From: Schizochytrium sp. TIO01
Taxonomy: Eukaryota > Sar > Bigyra > Thraustochytrida > Thraustochytriidae
Direction of reading: 5' to 3'
Length of the DNA stretch: 64,000 bases
Assembly (NCBI GenBank): GCA_004764695.1
Contig: SMSO01000025.1
Coordinates: 2,341,102 to 2,405,101 of the forward strand
The translations under genes and the position numbers were made by a program. Numbering within the stretch: the stretch's first letter is position 1; each line of letters opens with the position of its first letter. Below the pieces are notes generated by a model that made no database searches, was not told where the DNA came from, and saw only the letters and a program-made list of their open reading frames with translations. Of this stretch, positions 18,756-30,608 are shown in pieces.

Positions 18756-21113
18756 CATTGTTGTTGTGGTTGTTGCTATTGTGTTGCTGCTGCTGCTGAT
18801 GATGGTCTAAATGCTCGAGCAGCTGGGTCTTCTTCTTCGTTTTGGCCTGGACCTATCTCTTCGATGATGCCTCGCTGAAAACAAAACTCACTGAGAGCAA
18901 GGAAGTTAATTTTACTTCAACCCGCTTCGAGCTAGTGGAGAAGAACCCTTTGGCCCTTGAAACCAAGCGTCGTAAGCTGCAGCCTCGCAGGCAAGTGGTC
19001 GAACGCAGAGATTTGGCGACGTCGAGCTAGCAACCCTTGACGACGACGAAGCGCTGCGAGTGTATTCGGTGAGCGGGCTGAGTGAGGTGCCGCGAACGGG
19101 AGGGATCGATGCTTGGAGTTGAGTTGTGCATAATTCTTTCTTTTTGTTTCTAATGAAAGAAACACGTGAAAGCGAAAGGTCTTATCGTGGGAACAAAAAA
19201 TAATTTGTGTAGAGACACATACATACCTATACCTGGAAACTCGCCAGCGCGACTGAATTGCGAGCTAGTCTTCCGGGAGACGGGCCGCTAAGCGTCTGGC
19301 CAAATTGCGATGCGTACTTAATCAAAAGACAAATGCCGTCATCGATATATCAATCTCTTGAACTGAATAAAGTCCTTTTGACCGAGCATCAATCAAAAGG
19401 AACGAGGAAGGAAAAGGCGGAAAAATTGTAAACCCACAAAAAAACACAGCATATTAACAAACTGTATCACCGCTAGCGCGTGCGGAGGAGAAGGCTCCTT
19501 CTTTATTCCCACTCTACCGTAGTGAGAATGCAACGATTGTTGGGCTGTGAGGACGAATGTTTTTTGTACGGATACATGGATTGGCATAGTCTGCTACAAC
19601 CTGAAAGCAGCACGAGACTGCTGTTCTTAAACAGCTTCAACCACGAAAACCTCTTCTATAAAAATTTCTTTCATGATTTAATAAATAAATAAAAATTATT
19701 TAAATTAATAAAATAAGTACCTTGAGCGAACGGAAAAGAAAAGAAACAAAAAGATTTGTTTCACCTGTGAGAAAAAGAACATTAGGCCACCTATTGTTAT
19801 CCATGGGTCACTTCTATGAGACATATACATATTGTCCCGTGCACGTGCGGTTTAAAGTAGTTTTTTAATAAAAAAGAAACATCGGGGTAAGAAGAAGAAA
19901 CTGCCTGCCTGAGCGATTGTCGAGGAGTTGAAGACGATGGTTGTCGTCGTCATCGTCGTGGTGTTGAACTTAGTTTTACAAGAAACTGGCAAGTTTAGAT
20001 TCACTGGTAATCTATCTTCTTGGGGTCGTGGGGCGAAGTGATCCCGAGAAATCGGTTGGTTTCTTTCGGCTTGCTTGCTTTGTCTGGCAGGCCAGCAGGC
20101 AGTCCCTTGTTTTCTAAGCGCCTTCTGCGGTCTTCGACTCCCTCCAAAAAAGCTGCCGAGAGACTCGTTATAGAGACCATGGCGGCGGCCTGGGAGACCA
20201 AATGGAGCTGCCTGCCATGATTATGCTCGTGGCGGCTTCTGAATCGCGAGGACCAGGTCTTTTGGGAAGGGTGGGTGGCCGAGCTCGCTCTATAGTCCCT
20301 GTTACAATGAATGAGCGAGTTTAGCCAATATCTGTGACTGCAAACTTTTTCTTTTTCTTTTTCTTTTTTTCCTTTAAAAAATAGCAGACAAGAAAGAACA
20401 AACAGAGCAAGAAAAAGAAAAAAGAGAGACTCACTCGGCAGATCATCCGTCTTCTAAAAAGAAGATGACCCGCTTACTTGCTTACGAGTTTTAGGGCCAA
20501 AGCAAGCACCCAATCGCGGAGTCCTCGAACGATGGAGCTCATCTTCGAGTGCGAGTAAGTGCTCTTGTCTTGCACGCACAGGTAAGATCGTTGTCCGAGT
20601 TCCCGTTTGTTCTCAGTGCTTGGCTGTGGTCTGCTCGTCTGCTTGATTGGTTTGGGCTAACGAGCTGTTTTCCAGATTCGTAGCTGTGCGCGGAATACGT
20701 GCGGTTGGAGGACCAAGAGCGAGTTCCCTCTCTCAGCCAGCACGTTTCTCTCCGGTTACTTGAAGTTTGCATGCGAACAAACAAGCAAGCGATTGAAGCA
20801 CTTCGACTCGCTTGCGACGACTCCTCTGCTTGGTTGGGGAGCCAAACGGAGACAACGGAAACCAAATCAAGAGGGGTGGGCACTGGCCGGCACGCGGCTT
20901 CCGCACACCCGCACCTGTCCGCGTATAATAATATTGGCGATCAACAAACAGCTGGTCTGCAATCAACTTGTTTCATTGTGTTCTTTTTCTTTATCCTTAA
21001 GATTTGCTCGCTTGCTTGACGAGAATGATGACAAGTTTTGACATTCAAGTTGATTGATTGTTTCCATCACACCTCATGACGATTAAATGCCCAATCTCTG
21101 TTGCTTCGTATAG
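18748..21113. other. Gene-free stretch
   Basis: No recognisable gene. Overlapping frames on both strands occur between 20539 and 21041 without any family signature. T/C and A/G-rich patches lie at 20345-20430. Confidence 0.4.

Positions 21114-21180
<67 letters not shown>
21114..21180. repeat. (GATT)n microsatellite
   Basis: About 17 perfect GATT units. A shorter array of the same unit lies at 37341-37380. Confidence 0.95.
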
Positions 21181-24100
21181 GGTGTTAGCGCGTGCAATCT
21201 TAGCACGTGCAACCTTGTTTCTTCTGGTTTAACCAGTTGGCAAAAATGGCCTTCAAATGTTATAACTCGGGAAGGGGTAGCGACGGAGCTCGCTCCAGAG
21301 GAGAAGGGTCCAGAGTAGAACGAGCCCTTGTGGCTTTTGATTTGAGAGCAGCCTCGTCTTGAAAAGAGTTTTTTTTTATTTTATATTTTTTATTTTTTAT
21401 TAAGAGTTCGCAACGCTCGCTTTCGTTGTGGCTGCAGGCGAGCAAGAAAGCAAGCAGCAACTTCAACCTTGAGAACGACAGACCAACTTTCCAAGATAGC
21501 GAGCGAGCGAGTGAAGCGATTAAGAGATTGAGTGCGCGAGTGGGCAAGTGAGTGAACTTGAAACCAACGATGATTGCTCGATCGAGCCGGCCTACACATA
21601 ATTCCCGAGAAGGGCGGCAGAGCACCCAAACATCCGTTCTCTCGTGAAATGTTCCAACGTATGCAAGTTGAAGATTCTATTGTAAATTCATGGAATTGAG
21701 TGGCTACACTGCTTCACCAAAGAAGGGGCGGCAACCTTGAAAAGCCTGACATACTGAAGGTTGGCTGCACAACGTCGAGATAGTGGGTGCGTAGAGGCTA
21801 TGCGTGCTTGCAGATGTAAGGGTGGAAAAGATTCCACTTCTCAAATCCCACCGGGTTTCCCATCTCGCTTCGTCTGTTTCCTAATTCGAATGATTGTAAT
21901 TTTGCAAATTACTTTCGAAAAAAAAAAAAAAAGTCATTAAAAAAAAAAAACTAAAATAGTAGTAGTAAATAAGAATTCATCGGCCAGGCTTTTGTCATAA
22001 AGCAGAAATATAGACACGGTAACAATGTTGCCCGTGTACAGCTTGAAAGTCCAAAAGACCAGTGTCAAGAGGTTTCTCTCCCTTTCTTTCTCTTTCCTAA
22101 TCGCCTTGATTGCCTGTAGCTCATTGACTACAACAGCTGCGTGCTACTTTGGGACTACTATGATAACCTAATAATGAGCACTTTGCAGAAAAGGGCTTCG
22201 ACATAGATTATTTGGATGTGTGTCTTAGGATGACGCCTCGAAGCAACAATAAAAGTAGGAACACAGCTGTGACATTCAACAAGAGCATTTCTATTTCAAT
22301 ACAAACAGTGGCAACTAGAATTTCTACCTAGTGAGCTTTTCAGGCGAGATCCCTCGCTCGACCCTGCGCTCGATCGAGCTTGGTGCCCACTCAGGGTGAC
22401 AAGTGAGCTTCCTTGAAGCAATCACTCCTGCTTTATAAATATAAAGGTACTCGGGAAGATCTGCCGGTGCAGAGACCACTAAATTTTCAGTGAGTGAAGA
22501 ACGGTCCAACGCCGCTCAGATGAAGGTTATCTCTTCAACTTGGTCTGCCAATTCTTGTTTTCGTAAAATTGATTTGGTCGGAAGGAATGCTCGGAGCTCG
22601 CAGGTCGCAGGAAATCCTCGCGTCTCAGCTATCGCTCAATCAAATAAGCGCGAGTATCAACTCTGGTAGCTCAGTTCTGCCGTTCTGGTTGAAGAGCCTC
22701 GTGCGTAATGAACAACTTAAAAGTGATCCTAGTATCAATCTGACCCATTCAGGAGTGACATTTATACGTTCAACTGATCATCTTCACGGAGCCTTTGGAT
22801 GCAAGCAGTGGCATCCTATCTTCAATAATTGGGTATTTCGTCAATGGGGAGAGAGCTACAGCTAGAGCTGTGATGTGTGCCGCGGTTGCCTTGCACCAGT
22901 TATGTGCTCTAGAAATGTACAATTAATGCTTGTCCAGGGTCACAACGAATATGGGTTGATTTGCGTGGGTTCTCTTTCCAGCTAGTGAAGATGCTCAATT
23001 CTGTTAGGCCATGCCGGGATACCTTGACAGAGGTGTTTGAGACCCGTCGCCAGCTGCAAGAACAACGCAATCGTAACTCATTCACGATAGCCAGCTCTTA
23101 CTTTATGACAGCTTAGCTGGCCAATTAGTAATGCTAAAGTTTCTATCTCAGCACACCAGGCCATTGATGAAGCATAGCTGGCAAGCGCAGAATCTTCGAA
23201 AGCATGTCCCGACCAGGCAGCAATCGGGCCTGCTCAACAATTTGAAGGTGTGCACGCTCCCCATTATGAGCAAAGAACGTTCGCACTTTGTGATGATAGA
23301 ATAGTTGACGAGGTCGCTATAATAAGGTAAAGAAAGCGAATTAACAGCAACTTCAAATACGAACGAATGAAGTTGGCTCCAGTCCAATGTTGCCGCTGCT
23401 CATCCATCCACTCAGCTGTGAAAGTCTTTCTTGTTTTGACGAAAACTGTTTGTTTTCTTCAATAGAATCGAGTATTACCTTAACTCGATCCTTTATGGTG
23501 AAGATCTCTGAGGTGGTAAACAGCCACCCCTCCTTGGCTATGGCTTAGTTAGTCAGAAAACAAATCCATTCAATATCTCATTTTCTTACCTGTAAAACCC
23601 TTGCTTTCCTGTAGTGCCTTCCTCCATTTGCCGTTACCAGCACGATTGAGTGAGCGAAGCCTGTCGGAAGATCAGATTCTTCGAGTTCTCCTTCCTCAAA
23701 GCGAACATTACTCCAGAGTTTGCTCAAAGTGATTGGGTCTTGGCTGTTCTAACCAGCCAGCGCTGTTAGCGATCTCCAATGCAGATATACAAACCTTGGC
23801 CACCACATTTGATTGTCTATCCACCACATTTTCATTTTTCTGAAAGATCCTGTTCACTTCTAAAACATCCCCTCGGACTCAGCGTGAACGTAGTGGGCCT
23901 TCTCACTGAAAACCACTACTGTCTGGACATTTCCAAAGATGAAGTTTTTATTTAAGCTAACACTAGACGCTTTCTGTTTGTCCTCGACTGAGAGTCACCC
24001 AGTGCGATTGCTATGATTTGTTCGCACTATTTGAGAGGAGAGTTTGCAGCCTCTATCTCTGACGTCCACTGCAAACTTTGTTGGTTTGCATTTGCGCTTT

Positions 24101-24848
24101 TATGCTCTTGCCTCCCCCTCCTATTCCCACTGCCGAATGCTCTTCCCACAGTCCTTCTTTCCTCATCATGTTTCCTTTGCTGTCGTTCGTTCCTCTCTCT
24201 GGGAAAGCTTCAAAAGAAGAAAAAGAAAACCAGAAAAGTTTTACTCGAAAATACAGACATCGCCTGCATTATTCCTTCATTGTTTTTTAAAAGTAATTAT
24301 AAATTTAAAACATTTTATTAAGATCATATAAAATAAATTACATAAGTTAAAAATTAAAAGGAACAAAATTCGAAGAACAGAGTAAACTTTGCAAAGCGGT
24401 TCCCGAGTCGTTCCCAAATTGTTCCCTCTGAAGGATCAAATCTGAGTGAATGAGGCCCTCGCTCCCAAGTCAAGTTGAATATATCTGCCTCCGACCAATA
24501 GATCTGCCCGTAAAGGTGGATCCCTGAGTGAAAAACGATCGCGCCGACGCTTTGCGTGCGATTTCCCGCACCTCAGCACGCATCTTTTGGCCTCTGTGCC
24601 ACCCTTGTCAGGAGCACGATGCCATTTCGAAGCTGTTGCCCAAACCGTGAGACAATTACTAGGGTTTCCACTCCTATCCTTTACACTAGCGACCCCCCCT
24701 ATGCGTTCCGCTGTTCTCTTCGTTTCTTCGAGTGTGACCGGTACGATAGATGGCGCCTAGGAGTGCCCTAGCCCACTTCTGTGACAGAGAACGCGAACAC
24801 TTGGATCCCATTTCTTTTCACTTTTTCCTTTTTAGTCGGAGCTTACAC
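21181..24848. other. Gene-free stretch with unassigned small frames
   Basis: Between 22324 and 22865 the sequence is free of simple repeats. It carries two frames, 61 codons on minus and 98 codons on plus, with plausible amino-acid mix but no family resemblance. The rest has A-runs (21919-21950) and AT-rich patches. Nothing can be assigned. Confidence 0.35.
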
Positions 24849-24906
24849 TTCCTTCTCCTTTTTTCTTTTCCTCTTTTTTCTTTTTTCTTTTTCCTTTTTT
24901 CTTTTT
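24849..24906. repeat. Polypyrimidine T/C tract
   Basis: An almost pure T/C run on the plus strand, giving Phe/Leu/Ser-only frames that should not be taken as genes. Confidence 0.8.
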
Positions 24907-24979
24907 ACCCCGTTCCCGTTCTCTGTTCTCCTCGGGGATTCCTCGCTGCACGGGAGATTCCCCGGTGTTCCATCGGGAG

Positions 24980-24994
24980 CGCGGGAAAAGAACG
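24980..24994 (+). repeat. 15-base motif, copy 2
   Basis: CGCGGGAAAAGAACG, identical to 13068-13082, about 12 kb away in the same orientation. Confidence 0.5.
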
Positions 24995-26605
24995 GCCCTG
25001 AGTCAGTCTCATGAGGCGAATAAAGTAAACTGAAAGAATGAATGAATGAATGCCGATTGAACATGGGACGACTGACGATGGAATCGATTGATTCTTCTGA
25101 TGAGTCAACGAGTACGCCAACTTCGAAGCTGGAAAGCGGCGCTCCTGAGTTCCCCATACGAGTTCTCCCGGAGCGCCGCTAGCTCTTCAAGGTCGGCCAG
25201 ACTGTGGTGAAGAAATAATAGGTAGACTAACCGCAACAACAAAGGAAACGAGGTACAACATAAACGAAAGTAGCATTGAATCGAATGGGATCCAACTTAT
25301 AGAGTTCGACTTTCTTGACTCTCATCGATGGCTCCGTCGACGGAGATTGAGATCGTGGAGATCATGGGCAGCAGCCTGAAAGATGGTCTCGATGGATCAA
25401 GCAAGCAAGCAAGCAAGCGTTATTGTTCCTTTCTGATAAAAGTTGGTTGCCTTGGCTTCGTCTTCGAGGAGACCAGCACGGCGAACAACGGAGTTCAGGA
25501 TCTCCATAACTTCGTGATGAGCGGAGGGTTTCTTCGCTCTGAGTGATCTCCTCTCCGTGCCTTAGCTTGTGTAATTTCGACCTCTGAGGCGGTGAGTGAG
25601 TGAGTGAGTGATCGAGTGGGCTTGTTGCCGCCCTGTAATGCAGAACGTCGTCGCACTCGTTCATTCTCATCCACGATGCAGCACTTCATTCGCTTCATCG
25701 ATCATCCTGAATGCTCACTCATTCATGCATGCGTTGCTTTCGTTTATGCCTCACGCGGACTTTCCTTTCTCGAGCTGGAGAAGCTCCGGCAGGAGTCTTC
25801 GCCGAGCTGGGCATTTGTAGCTTGACTCACGCAGAATTCATTCAAGCAACCTCACGAGCTTCACGAGGAGGCTCACAAGTCGAAGAAGAAGACTTCGCTC
25901 GATGATGAGCAGTGCAGGGAGGGAGGATCAACAACCGTCAACCCATCTGTGTTGACCTCTGAGCGGTCTTCGCTCAGGCTGAGCTCATGGCTCAAGAGGT
26001 CGGCAGAACTACAGCGGGTCACATCTGCTTCTTCTTGACCTTTCCGCACCAGATCTCTCTCGGCGGTCATCCAACAAGTTGGTGTGGTCTAAATTCGTCC
26101 ACGCATTTCTTCGCCAGTTCGCTAAACCCTCTGCAATCTTCGAAACGCTTCGCCGGGTGCCCAAGCGCCGCTCTTTCTTGACGCACCTAAGATTTCCTTC
26201 TCTGGCTGGCCAATTCCATCTTTCTGCCCATTCTTCCATTCATTCCTTCATTTTTTCATCTATTGCCTCCACGAATTTACTTACCTACGAATACTTGCCT
26301 GTCCGGGTGCTGTGCTGTGGGCAGGGCCTCGTTTCGCAGGCCACGTCCAAGTGCTTGTCAGCAACCAGGCGGTTCTCGCGTTGTTGGCTTATTTCTGACC
26401 CCAGCTTCTGCAACTTCTTCTTCTTCTTCAACAGCTGAGTAATTTTGCAGTCGAGGACTTAGTTCTTTGGCTAGTCGGGTTCTTTCTTCTACTTAATTGG
26501 CGTGCTCCTTGCTTCTGTTGACGCGACGTAGCTAAACAGGCAGGCGGGCAAGTGGGTTAGCCAGCCAGCGAAGCAGACGGCCAGCGAGCTAACTGCGCAA
26601 GCTCA

Positions 26606-26634
26606 TGAGTGAGTGAGTGAGTGAGTGAGTGAGA
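26606..26634. repeat. (TGAG)n microsatellite
   Basis: About seven TGAG units. Confidence 0.9.
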
Positions 26635-26760
26635 GACACCTGGCACAAGATGATGGATCAATGGATGAATGCAAGAACCAGCCCACCCGTCTCGGAGGTC
26701 TCGGGACCACCTGGGCCGAGCAGCTTGCTGCTGCGGGATCGTGCCATGGGGCGGGGGTGG

Positions 26761-26797
26761 CCAGCCAGCTAGATCTCTAGCCAGCCAGCTAGCTGGC
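26761..26797. repeat. CCAGCCAGCTAG direct repeat with palindrome
   Basis: CCAGCCAGCTAG occurs at 26761-26772 and 26781-26792. The second copy opens a perfect 14-base palindrome GCCAGCTAGCTGGC at 26784-26797. Confidence 0.8.
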
Positions 26798-26852
26798 CAG
26801 CGAGCTTTGCCAAGGACCGCTTGGAGCTGCTGGACTTGACCTACCTCTGGTA

Positions 26853-26862
26853 CCTAGCTAGG
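26853..26862. repeat. CCTAGCTAGG palindrome, copy 1
   Basis: A ten-base palindrome, also found at 46744-46753 and 47122-47131. Here it lies within GTACCTAGCTAGGT. Confidence 0.5.
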
Positions 26863-27639
26863 TCTGAGTTTCGTTCATCCACTCGTGAGCTCGTAAGCTC
26901 TCCTCCGCCCTGCGGGTTCTTGAGGACGGGCGAAGTAGCAAGACGCAGAGGCGGTCCGCTTGGGCAAGGCAAGAGCGAGCGGGAACACGCAGCGAAGGCG
27001 GGAGATGGAGGAGTAGACCTCCTCTCGCTCGCTTGAGAGTGCACTTCGGTTTCCAGGAACCAGCAAGCCACGGTCTTGGCTGCTGTTGGAGGCAGGCTAC
27101 TTGAGGGAGCGGGGAGAGAGAGAAACCCGCGTGAACGGAGAGATCCGAGTCCTGTCCAAGCCTGCTCTTCTTCCGAAGAAGGCACTCTCGCTTTGTTTGT
27201 TAAGTAGGCTGTAGGTATGTATGTATCTTGGTAGGCAGGATATGTGATATCCTCGTCATTGACGGCAACGTCGACACCGGCAACAACTCCATGCACGAGT
27301 AATCTGAACTGGCGGAGATCTGCTCTCCGCCGTGCCCAACAGCGAGAGCGAGAACACTAGGCTAAGAAGGTGCCTCGCCAGCTTCGATGAGACCAACCTC
27401 AAGGTCGTGAAACCAGGAGACTCCAGCGCCTCTCTGCTGGAGCCCAATCAAGTCTCGTGGACCCTGCCAAGGTCCACACCGCCCTCGAGCTGCTGCATTC
27501 AATCGGCAGCGCGAGCGTGGAACGAGCTAGCTTCAGTTGAAGAAGAACTCGACTCTCTTGGAGAATGCCCGGAACCAAGCCATGCTCTTCTTCATGGCAG
27601 CAATGCCAACAAGATTGAAGAACCGCATTAAATACAAAT

Positions 27640-27704
27640 ACAACAACAACAACGACAACGACAACGACAACGACGACGACGACAACAACAACAACAACAA
27701 CAAC
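27640..27704. repeat. (CAA)n/(CGA)n compound array
   Basis: CAA, ACG and ACGACA units in a nearly C/A/G-only strand. It yields an Asn/Asp-repeat frame on plus and Leu/Ser on minus, neither supported as a gene. Confidence 0.9.
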
Positions 27705-28600
27705 CGCAGCGACTTGGAGATAAGAAGCTGTCTTGAGACCGTTTTGCCGTCAATTTGGCGCCGAATTCGAGCGCGAAGCTGTTCCAAGGCGCCCGCCTCT
27801 GCACCTTCTGAAAACAGCCCTCATGTCATAATGTACCTACAGAAACCGCTGCTCTCACTCACTATTCACTCACTCACTCACTTACAGATGCGCGCATGCT
27901 TGCTTACCCGGCACCTGATTCGCTGCACGAGTACAGCGCCCTGGAGGACGTCCCGGAAACCCACGGCATGAACGGCATCGAGAACGCAGAAGAAATCTCG
28001 CGCGTGGACCACAGACACTGAGCGCTTAGACACCCGCAAAGAGAAACCTGCCTACCCCCCTCTCCCTGTTTAGTTACTGACTGGTGAGTACCTAGCTACG
28101 CTAGAAAGTGGGGGGGGTAGAGGAGCACAGAGGAAGTGATGAACTACCGCAGCAGGCCAAGTGAAAACAAGGTGCTTTTTTAATTAAAAAAGTAAGTAAT
28201 TCATCAAATATGCGTACAGATTAAGAGCCGCGCTGGGAGCCGGAAAGCGGCAGGAGATTCAGAGCTGAAGCCAACTCAGGCTCTGAGAAGGATCTCGTGT
28301 ATTGGGAAAGTTTAGAAACACAGGCGAGCAACTGGCGACGCAAAGGTTTGCCAAATCAGTGACGGAAATGGACCTGGCTGGCTGGCTCCGCAGCTCTCTG
28401 CCTGCATGTTCATTTGTAAGACATCGTTCTGATGAGCCATGCGTGGTTGTTTTGGTTTGTTAAAAGAGAATCCACTGAGGTTGGTTGGGTTGGTTGGCGT
28501 GGTGGTGATCAAGCTAGAAAAAAAAGGGTAAAGCTTAGACTTGCAGGCTGAGTGATGTGCATCATGTGTACTGAATATAGAGCTAATCAGATGTTGGGAA

Positions 28601-30608
28601 TTCAGATTAGCTTTGGTTCCTTGACGGCGGCGTGGAAAGAGAATGAAATGCGTTCAAAAAGCAGAGAGTTTTGCTGAAAAATGGAAACGTATTAAAAAAG
28701 TCTTCAAGTATTAACGGAGATGGCTTTCCAGTTATGGGTATATCTATATATATGTATGTTATCTATAGGCTTGTGCCAAAACGGTACCATGGTGCAATAG
28801 GAGTTTTGACCATGAGGTCAAAACTCTTTCTCCTAGTTGTGCGATAGAAACTATTTCCTCTGTCAATGATCTGCGATTCTTATTTATTATCATATCCCTA
28901 CATATGCGTTCCAAAAAAGAGAATGTATTCTCATATATAAGCATTCATCAATCAGACATATTCCTGGTAGGTACAAAATATTTCATCTATGAGTTAAGCA
29001 AGTAATGATATGTGTAGGCTAGATTTAACAATGTGTGAAGGATTACAACTCATTTCAACCTAAGACTTGTTTTCACTCCTGCAGAATTCATGACAAATCG
29101 ATTTTGCGGGACAGGTTTTTGAGATTGTTTATCCGGGAGGCCGGAGTACATGTTGTTATTTTTGTAATAATGTAAAATCATGAATTTTGATTTATTAGAT
29201 GAACTCAATCCTAAAAATAGGGAGCGGATAGCTAATTAAATGGACTTTTAGAATGCATTAGTAACAAAGAGTTTCCCCAGAAATTGACAATGAGAAAATT
29301 TGAACATTCTATCGAAATATATTCAATCATTTTGATTTCCGATACTAGTCAGCATACAGCATCGTCTTATAAGTTCAATTTTGTCTAGAAGATTTGAACA
29401 TTCGTTTGAAGGATAGACTCTTGGTGATAGCAGATGGACGGTTGGGGATTGAGAACTAGTATTTGCAAGACGTCAAGAATATAACAAATTTGTCGTAACG
29501 ACCAATCGGAGGAGTAAATCAAGTTGAAGAAGAATCGTGAGAGTCTTTTGTTAGCTTTTGTAAATTAGAGCTGAATATGGCTTGCATAGGATTCGAATTA
29601 GTCAACCAGATATTAAGGGTTGGGGAGAAGCCAGTGTATCGAACTTTAAAGTCAATGAATGTTATTTAATAGAACTCAACTGCAGCATTTGAAATTTAAA
29701 GTTGGAATGATAATTCATCACAATCTCTCCAAATTCATTATTTTACATAATCATTTATTTATTCTAAAACTTGGTACATTAATCGTAGCATGAATATTCC
29801 ACAAGAGCTAAGATATTTTACGTGCTCTTCAGGTTTCAAACCTACTTGTTTATATCTTGAAACATCGAACCTCAATCTGACCAAATTACGAGTTTGAGCA
29901 AACGTCATACCGCAGTTGTCCCTTTAAGAATGTCTACATGAATTCAATCGGCACAGTTGGTATGTTTACGACCTCAACTATTTGAATTTCTATATCTGCC
30001 CTGATTAGAACTAAAGCAACACCCAATAAATAACAGGCACACACACTGCCGTTAGAATTGCGGTTAACAGAGCAAATGATTCTCATTTAGTTGCTTAAAT
30101 TTTATTGTTGTTTGTTGCTCACATAACGATAAAATTTTACACAATCAGTGCAGTCTTGTGTCGTTGTTAGGATCTAGAAATCAGGCTTCGTTGTTGTCCA
30201 GTCTATTGCCTATGAAAGTGACTCATTGTAGGAAAGCTGTTGCCCATTGGTAGATTAAATGCCACCCTGTTGACAGCTGAACTGGAATGAAACTCTAAAC
30301 AATTAAAACCAATATCTTGTGCCTCTGGCTTCTTTCAATAAATATCGCAAATACCTAATCGCAGACGCCCGCATAGTATAATGAAGTAAATTGCAAAATA
30401 GATTCCAAATAATAGAAGGCGATCCTGCAGATCTCACAGGTTTCTACGAATTAGGGTCCATATGTATTATTCCTTATTCACACATAGATCTTACTATCTA
30501 GGAAGTTGCCTAAACCTGAATAATTGATGGAATTAACGCATTGGTCCCAATTTAGTAGTTGATAAAGATCGTAGCAGCAATGATCGTTTTTAAGGTTGGC
30601 CCGCCGTC
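28601..30608. other. AT-rich gene-free stretch, 5' flank of P4H
   Basis: Unlike the preceding 16 kb, this stretch is AT-rich and poor in simple repeats. No frame exceeds 61 codons. The only structured item is the hairpin at 28801-28826. Confidence 0.5.
28801..28826. repeat. Perfect 11-bp inverted repeat
   Basis: GAGTTTTGACC-ATGA-GGTCAAAACTC. The stem can be extended imperfectly outward (TAGGAG at 28798 region with CTCCTA near 28830), giving a longer miRNA-like hairpin. No RNA family is recognised. Confidence 0.7.

Larger units (their letters stand above)
24995..28600. other. Gene-free but coding-like patches
   Basis: No gene can be modelled. Some short segments have codon-like composition: a 72-codon plus frame at 25328-25546 beginning MAPSTEIEIVEIMGSS, one at 27244-27300 (DILVIDGNVDTGNN), and one after a good acceptor (CTTACAG, near 27888) ending at a TGA at 28019-28021 (EDVPETHGMNGIENAEE). 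They could be remnants of a decayed gene or exons of an unmodelled one. Small CAAG and GAGT arrays are interspersed. Confidence 0.35.

Noticed and set aside
27397-27540. Segment LHSIGSASVERASFS resembling the hAT transposase dimerisation motif
   Set aside because: One extra residue breaks the motif, a stop follows at once, and no other hAT domain or terminal repeat is nearby.
28759-28944. Possible tRNA-like element (A-box-like text on the minus strand)
   Set aside because: The central stem has a 4-base loop instead of an anticodon loop, and there is no TTCRA T-loop.
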